From Tropicimonas aquimaris (GTDB taxonomy: Bacteria > Pseudomonadota > Alphaproteobacteria > Rhodobacterales > Rhodobacteraceae), in NCBI RefSeq assembly GCF_042676185.1, contig NZ_JBHTJT010000006.1:124001-188000 (forward strand): 64,000 nucleotides of DNA, given 5' to 3'. Positions 61,265 through 64,000 of the stretch are shown one piece after another (positions within the stretch are counted from its first letter, which is position 1; each line of letters begins with the position of its first letter). The translations under genes were made by a program, and so were the position numbers. Under the pieces are notes generated by a model. It had not been told where the DNA came from. It ran no database searches and worked only from the letters and a program-made list of their open reading frames with translations.

Positions 61265-61978
61265 TCAGGCGCCGACGGCGTATTTCGCCCCCATTTCCAT
61301 TGGCTCCGGGTCGCGCAGCACGTAGCCGCGGCCCCAGACTGTCTCGATATAGTTCTCGCCTCCGGTCGCCTGGCTGAGCTTCTTGCGCAACTTGCAGATG
61401 AACACGTCGATGATCTTGAGCTCGGGCTCGTCCATGCCGCCATAGAGATGGTTGAGGAACATCTCCTTGGTGAGAGTCGTGCCCTTCCGCAGGCTCAGAA
61501 GCTCCAGCATCTGCTATTCCTTGCCGGTCAGGTGCACGCCCTTTCCGTCGACATCCACCGTCTTCGCGTCGAGGTTGACCGTCACCTTGCCGGTGCGGAT
61601 GACCGATTGCGCGTGGCCCTTGGAGCGCCGGATGATCGCGTGGATCCGGGCCACCAGCTCTTCACGGTGGAACGGCTTGGTCAAGTAGTCATCAGCCCCG
61701 AAACCGAAGCCTTTCACCTTGTTATCCGTATCGTCGGCGCCCGAAAGGATCAGCGTCGGCGTCTCGACCCGGGCGAGGCGCAACTGGCGCAGAACCTCGT
61801 GCCCCGTCATGTCCGGAAGCCCGAGATCGAGCAGGATCAGATCGTAGTCGTAGAGTTTCGCGAGATCGATCGCCTCTTCACCAAGATCGGTGCAATAGAC
61901 GTTCAGGTTCGCATGGGTGAGCATCATTTCGATGCTCTTGGCGGTCGCCGGGTCATCTTCGACGAGCAGGATGCGCAT
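61265..61978 (-). pseudogene. ctrA: CtrA response regulator interrupted by an in-frame TAG
   Basis: CtrA is an OmpR-type regulator of cell cycle, motility and, in this family, gene transfer agent expression. The frame reads MRILLVEDDPATAKSIEMML with the phosphoacceptor Asp51 (LILLDLGLPDM), then RRSKGHAQSVIRTGK, then LTGKE and a TAG at 61514-61516. Codons continue in the same frame with QMLELLSLRKGTTLTKEMFL and IIDVFICKLRKKL (the DNA-binding domain) to VWGRGYVL. Caulobacter CtrA has Tyr here (TGKEYQML), so TAC to TAG is the simplest change. Without readthrough only the receiver and linker (154 residues) would be made. The full frame would give 237 residues plus the affected codon. Sequencing error cannot be ruled out. 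Confidence 0.85.
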
Positions 61979-62025
61979 AATTGTTACTCCGCTTCGGTCC
62001 CTCTACTCGCGACCATGGCCCGAAT

Positions 62026-62099
62026 TGGTTAATCCCCGATTACCGCTTCCGCACCCGATCACTCTCAACTGAAAGTTGCATTTTTCGGCGCATGGTTAA
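62026..62099 (-). promoter_or_regulatory. Two TTAACCA motifs (CtrA-type half-sites) upstream of ctrA
   Basis: On the minus strand TTAACCA occurs at 62032-62026 (within GATTAACCAATT) and at 62099-62093 (within GGTTAACCATG, an exact TTAACCAT). TTAACCAT is the CtrA half-site in Caulobacter. The first is 48 bases from the ctrA ATG. A third copy is at 62501-62507 near mnmA/sciP. Autoregulation of ctrA is therefore likely. Confidence 0.5.
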
Positions 62100-62104
62100 C
62101 CTCG

Positions 62105-62389
62105 CTATTTCTGGGGACCTCGGAACTGCTGAAGGCACGTCGTTTTCAGGGCCGCCTCGCCAAACCGCGCGACCGCGCTCTGCCAGCTCTCATATTCCTC
62201 GTCGGAAAGCCCGTAGCGCGACTTTGCCTCTTCGACCGAGATCAGCCCGCCGCATACCGCCTTGACGACCGCCGCCTTGCGGCTTGCGACCCATCTCCGG
62301 GTGTCGCTCGGCGGCAGGTCGGCGCGGGTCATGATCGTGCCGTCGGGCAAGGTGACGGCTCGCGGGCCGTCTATCTTCTTGATAAACAT
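62105..62389 (-). CDS. sciP: SciP-like (DUF1153) CtrA-antagonist protein
   Basis: A 94-residue helix-turn-helix protein starting MFIKKIDGPRAVTLPDGTIM at ATG 62389, with GGGAG 8 bases before. It has the DUF1153 features TRADLPPSDTRRWVASRKAA, VVKAVCGGLISVEEAKSRYG and SDEEYESWQSAVARFGEAAL. In Caulobacter, SciP binds DNA with CtrA and blocks its activation of target genes. It lies just upstream of ctrA on the same strand, 126 bases apart, which strengthens both identifications. Confidence 0.85.
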   Translation of the reverse strand: MFIKKIDGPRAVTLPDGTIMTRADLPPSDTRRWVASRKAAVVKAVCGGLISVEEAKSRYGLSDEEYESWQSAVARFGEAALKTTCLQQFRGPQK

Positions 62390-62461
62390 GAGTTGCACTC
62401 CCATCTCACCACTCGACAGCAGCCTGTCGCCATCGCGCTTAAGGACAGGTGAAACGCCGCC

Positions 62462-62489
62462 TTGAGAGTGTCTCGAATTTTCCTATAAG
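62462..62489 (+). promoter_or_regulatory. mnmA promoter
   Basis: TTGAGA at 62462-62467, a 16-base spacer and TATAAG at 62484-62489 form a sigma-70-like promoter 31 bases before the mnmA ATG at 62520. GGAG lies 6 bases before the start. A TTAACCA motif (reverse, 62501-62507) overlaps the likely transcription start, so the divergent sciP/mnmA region may be influenced by CtrA. Confidence 0.6.
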
Positions 62490-62519
62490 GTCGCGCACTC
62501 TGGTTAATGGAGCCCCGAC

Positions 62520-63662
62520 ATGCCGCTCGACAGCGACACGCCCTTGAATTCACTCGGCTTTGCCAAGCCCCCGTCGCAGACGCGGGTCGTCGTGGCGATG
62601 TCGGGCGGAGTCGATTCTTCCGTCGTCGCGGCAGAACTCGCCCGCGAGGGCTATGACGTTGTGGGGGTGACCCTCCAGCTCTACGACCACGGAGCGGCGC
62701 TCGCCAAGAAAGGCGCCTGCTGCGCCGGAATCGACATCCACGATGCCCGCCGGGTGGCCGAGGACATGGGCTTCCCGCATTACGTGCTGGATTACGAGAA
62801 CATCTTCCGCGACGCCGTGATCGACGAATTCGCCGACAGCTACCTTGCCGGCGCCACCCCGGTGCCCTGCATCCGCTGCAACGAGCGGGTGAAGTTCAAG
62901 GACCTGCTGCAGACCGCGCGCGACCTAGATGCAGACTGCATGGCGACCGGCCACTACATCCAGCGCAAGATCGGCGACAACGGCCCGGAACTGCACATGG
63001 CGGGCGACCCACGGCGCGACCAGTCCTATTTCCTGTTCTCGACCACGCCGGAGCAACTGGCCTTTCTGCGTTTCCCGCTCGGCCACCTCACCAGCAAGGC
63101 CGAGACCCGTGCGCTCGCGGCCAAGCACGGCCTGCCGGTGGCCGACAAGCCCGACAGCCAGGACATCTGCTTCGTCCCCGACGGCAATTATGCCTCGGTG
63201 ATCGAGAAGTTGCGCCCGGGCGCCGGCGAGCCGGGTGAGATCGTCGACATCGAAGGCCGCGTCCTTGGACAGCACGAGGGCGTCATCCACTATACGATCG
63301 GCCAGCGCCGCGGGCTCGGCATCGGCGGGCTGGCAGACCCGCTCTACGTCGTGAAGCTCGATCCGGATGCGCGGCAGGTCATAGTCGGCCCGAAATCCGA
63401 GCTTTCGACGCGGATCGTGCCGGTGCGCGAGATCAACTGGCTCGGCGACGAACCGATGGACTCGCGCGCCGAATGGCCGCTGTCGGTCAAAGTCCGCTCC
63501 ACCCGCCCGCCGCGCGAGGCGATCCTGCGCCCCACCGGCCTCGACACCGCCGAGGTGGAACTGCTGACGCCCGAGGAAGGCGTCTCGCCCGGACAGGCCT
63601 GCGTCTTCTACGAAACCGAGGGCACCCGTATCTTCGGAGGCGGCTGGATCTGGCGCGGCTGA
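62520..63662 (+). CDS. mnmA: tRNA-specific 2-thiouridylase
   Basis: Inserts sulfur at position 2 of the wobble uridine of tRNA Glu, Gln and Lys. The 380-residue protein has the PP-loop motif AMSGGVDSSVVAAEL (28-34 is SGGVDSS), the nucleophilic Cys120 in PVPCIRCNERVKFKDLL, MATGHY, and the second Cys217 in KPDSQDICFVPDGNY. The C-terminal domain has HYTIGQRRGLGIGG and PREAILRPTG. Normal length. Monocistronic with its own promoter. Confidence 0.95.
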   Translation: MPLDSDTPLNSLGFAKPPSQTRVVVAMSGGVDSSVVAAELAREGYDVVGVTLQLYDHGAALAKKGACCAGIDIHDARRVAEDMGFPHYVLDYENIFRDAVIDEFADSYLAGATPVPCIRCNERVKFKDLLQTARDLDADCMATGHYIQRKIGDNGPELHMAGDPRRDQSYFLFSTTPEQLAFLRFPLGHLTSKAETRALAAKHGLPVADKPDSQDICFVPDGNYASVIEKLRPGAGEPGEIVDIEGRVLGQHEGVIHYTIGQRRGLGIGGLADPLYVVKLDPDARQVIVGPKSELSTRIVPVREINWLGDEPMDSRAEWPLSVKVRSTRPPREAILRPTGLDTAEVELLTPEEGVSPGQACVFYETEGTRIFGGGWIWRG

Positions 63663-63765
63663 TTGCCCGGCAGGGCGCGACCGGATCGGCGCGCCCCGGC
63701 CTTGACCTCGGCCCTCAAGCGAAACACGGCGGGCAGACCCCCATCAGCAGGCAAGGAGCATGCGC

Positions 63766-64000
63766 ATGTCAGGACAGGTGATCATCGTCGGCGGAGGCTA
63801 TGTCGGCTACGCGCTCGCCCGCGAACTCGACAACGCGGCCGATGTCACCCTGATCGAGCCTCGCAGCCATTTCGTCCACGCCGCGGCGATGATCCGCGGG
63901 GTGGTGCAGCCGGATATCGTCGAGCGCGCGCTGATGCCTTACGACGGCCTGCTGAAACGGGGCACGGTGTTGCAGGCCCGGGTCGAGTCGGTCTCCGGCA
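63766..64000 (+). CDS. FAD-dependent oxidoreductase, NDH-2/FSP1-like (3' end outside window)
   Basis: Only the first 78 codons are seen. MSGQVIIVGGGYVGYALARE carries the FAD-binding GxGxxG Rossmann motif, and the following DNAADVTLIEPRSHFVHAAA with MIRGVVQPDIVERALMPYDG resembles the FSP1/AIFM2 and type II NADH dehydrogenase group. Start ATG 63766 (AAGGAG 7 bases upstream) is chosen over 63760. Substrate unknown. Confidence 0.7.
   Translation, partial: MSGQVIIVGGGYVGYALARELDNAADVTLIEPRSHFVHAAAMIRGVVQPDIVERALMPYDGLLKRGTVLQARVESVSG

Noticed and set aside
61514..61516. Genetic-code change (TAG or TAA read as Tyr)
   Set aside because: TAG ends recG, nuoD, nuoJ and the PIN gene, and TAA ends birA, in places where the proteins end normally. 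So both are real stops here and the ctrA and methyltransferase cases are single disruptions.

Overview
This window looks like a chromosomal segment of an alphaproteobacterium of the Rhodobacteraceae/Paracoccaceae (roseobacter) group. The evidence is the high GC content, a CtrA-type cell-cycle regulator next to a SciP-like gene, a complete 14-subunit nuo cluster carrying the extra small genes usual in this family, an Entner-Doudoroff edd/eda pair, and an isovaleryl-CoA/methylcrotonyl-CoA (leucine) degradation cluster. Nearly all genes are ordinary core genes. I see no prophage, transposase, CRISPR array, rRNA or tRNA. All family and database names are from memory, without a search.

Layout. 1-6400: DUF302 protein (partial), release factor 3, then a patch of weaker genes. 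These are a methyltransferase split by an in-frame TAA, a frameshifted GFA-type gene, an unrecognised Cys-motif protein, ExoD and an exported Ntn-hydrolase. 6594-9432: rhlE helicase and selD with three hairpins between them. 9508-31772 (minus strand): the nuo locus read from nuoA (31772) to nuoN (13348), followed by birA, coaX, RNase J and a small gene. Extra genes sit between the nuo subunits: thioesterase, membrane protein, DUF5337, zinc ribbon, DUF5333, lipoprotein and carboxymuconolactone-decarboxylase-like. 31930-42136 (minus): leucine/isovalerate catabolism (ivd, acyl-CoA synthetase, EcsC, MCC beta, MCC alpha, GST, HMG-CoA lyase, enoyl-CoA hydratase) behind a palindromic operator. 42361-49471: a secreted collagen-like/coiled-coil protein, glmS-glmU, gph, a PIN-domain gene and rlmI. 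49680-52340: edd and eda behind a LacI-type palindrome. 52360-60832: a small protein, glnE, ybaK, a 40-residue membrane peptide gene with a LexA-type box, recG and ligA. 61265-63662: ctrA interrupted by an in-frame TAG, sciP and mnmA, followed by the start of an FAD-dependent oxidoreductase.

The most striking points are: (1) ctrA carries an amber codon where the conserved tyrosine of the TGKEYQ segment is expected, separating receiver from DNA-binding domain, while TTAACCA motifs remain upstream; (2) the nearby methyltransferase gene also has a stop where a Tyr codon is plausible, and a GFA gene has a 1-nt frameshift, so either the strain is losing genes or the assembly has errors; (3) a tiny hydrophobic peptide gene has five regularly spaced GAAC repeats upstream, one pair forming a GTTC-N7-GTTC box, which suggests an SOS-induced membrane peptide. 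I found no convincing large new multi-gene system.
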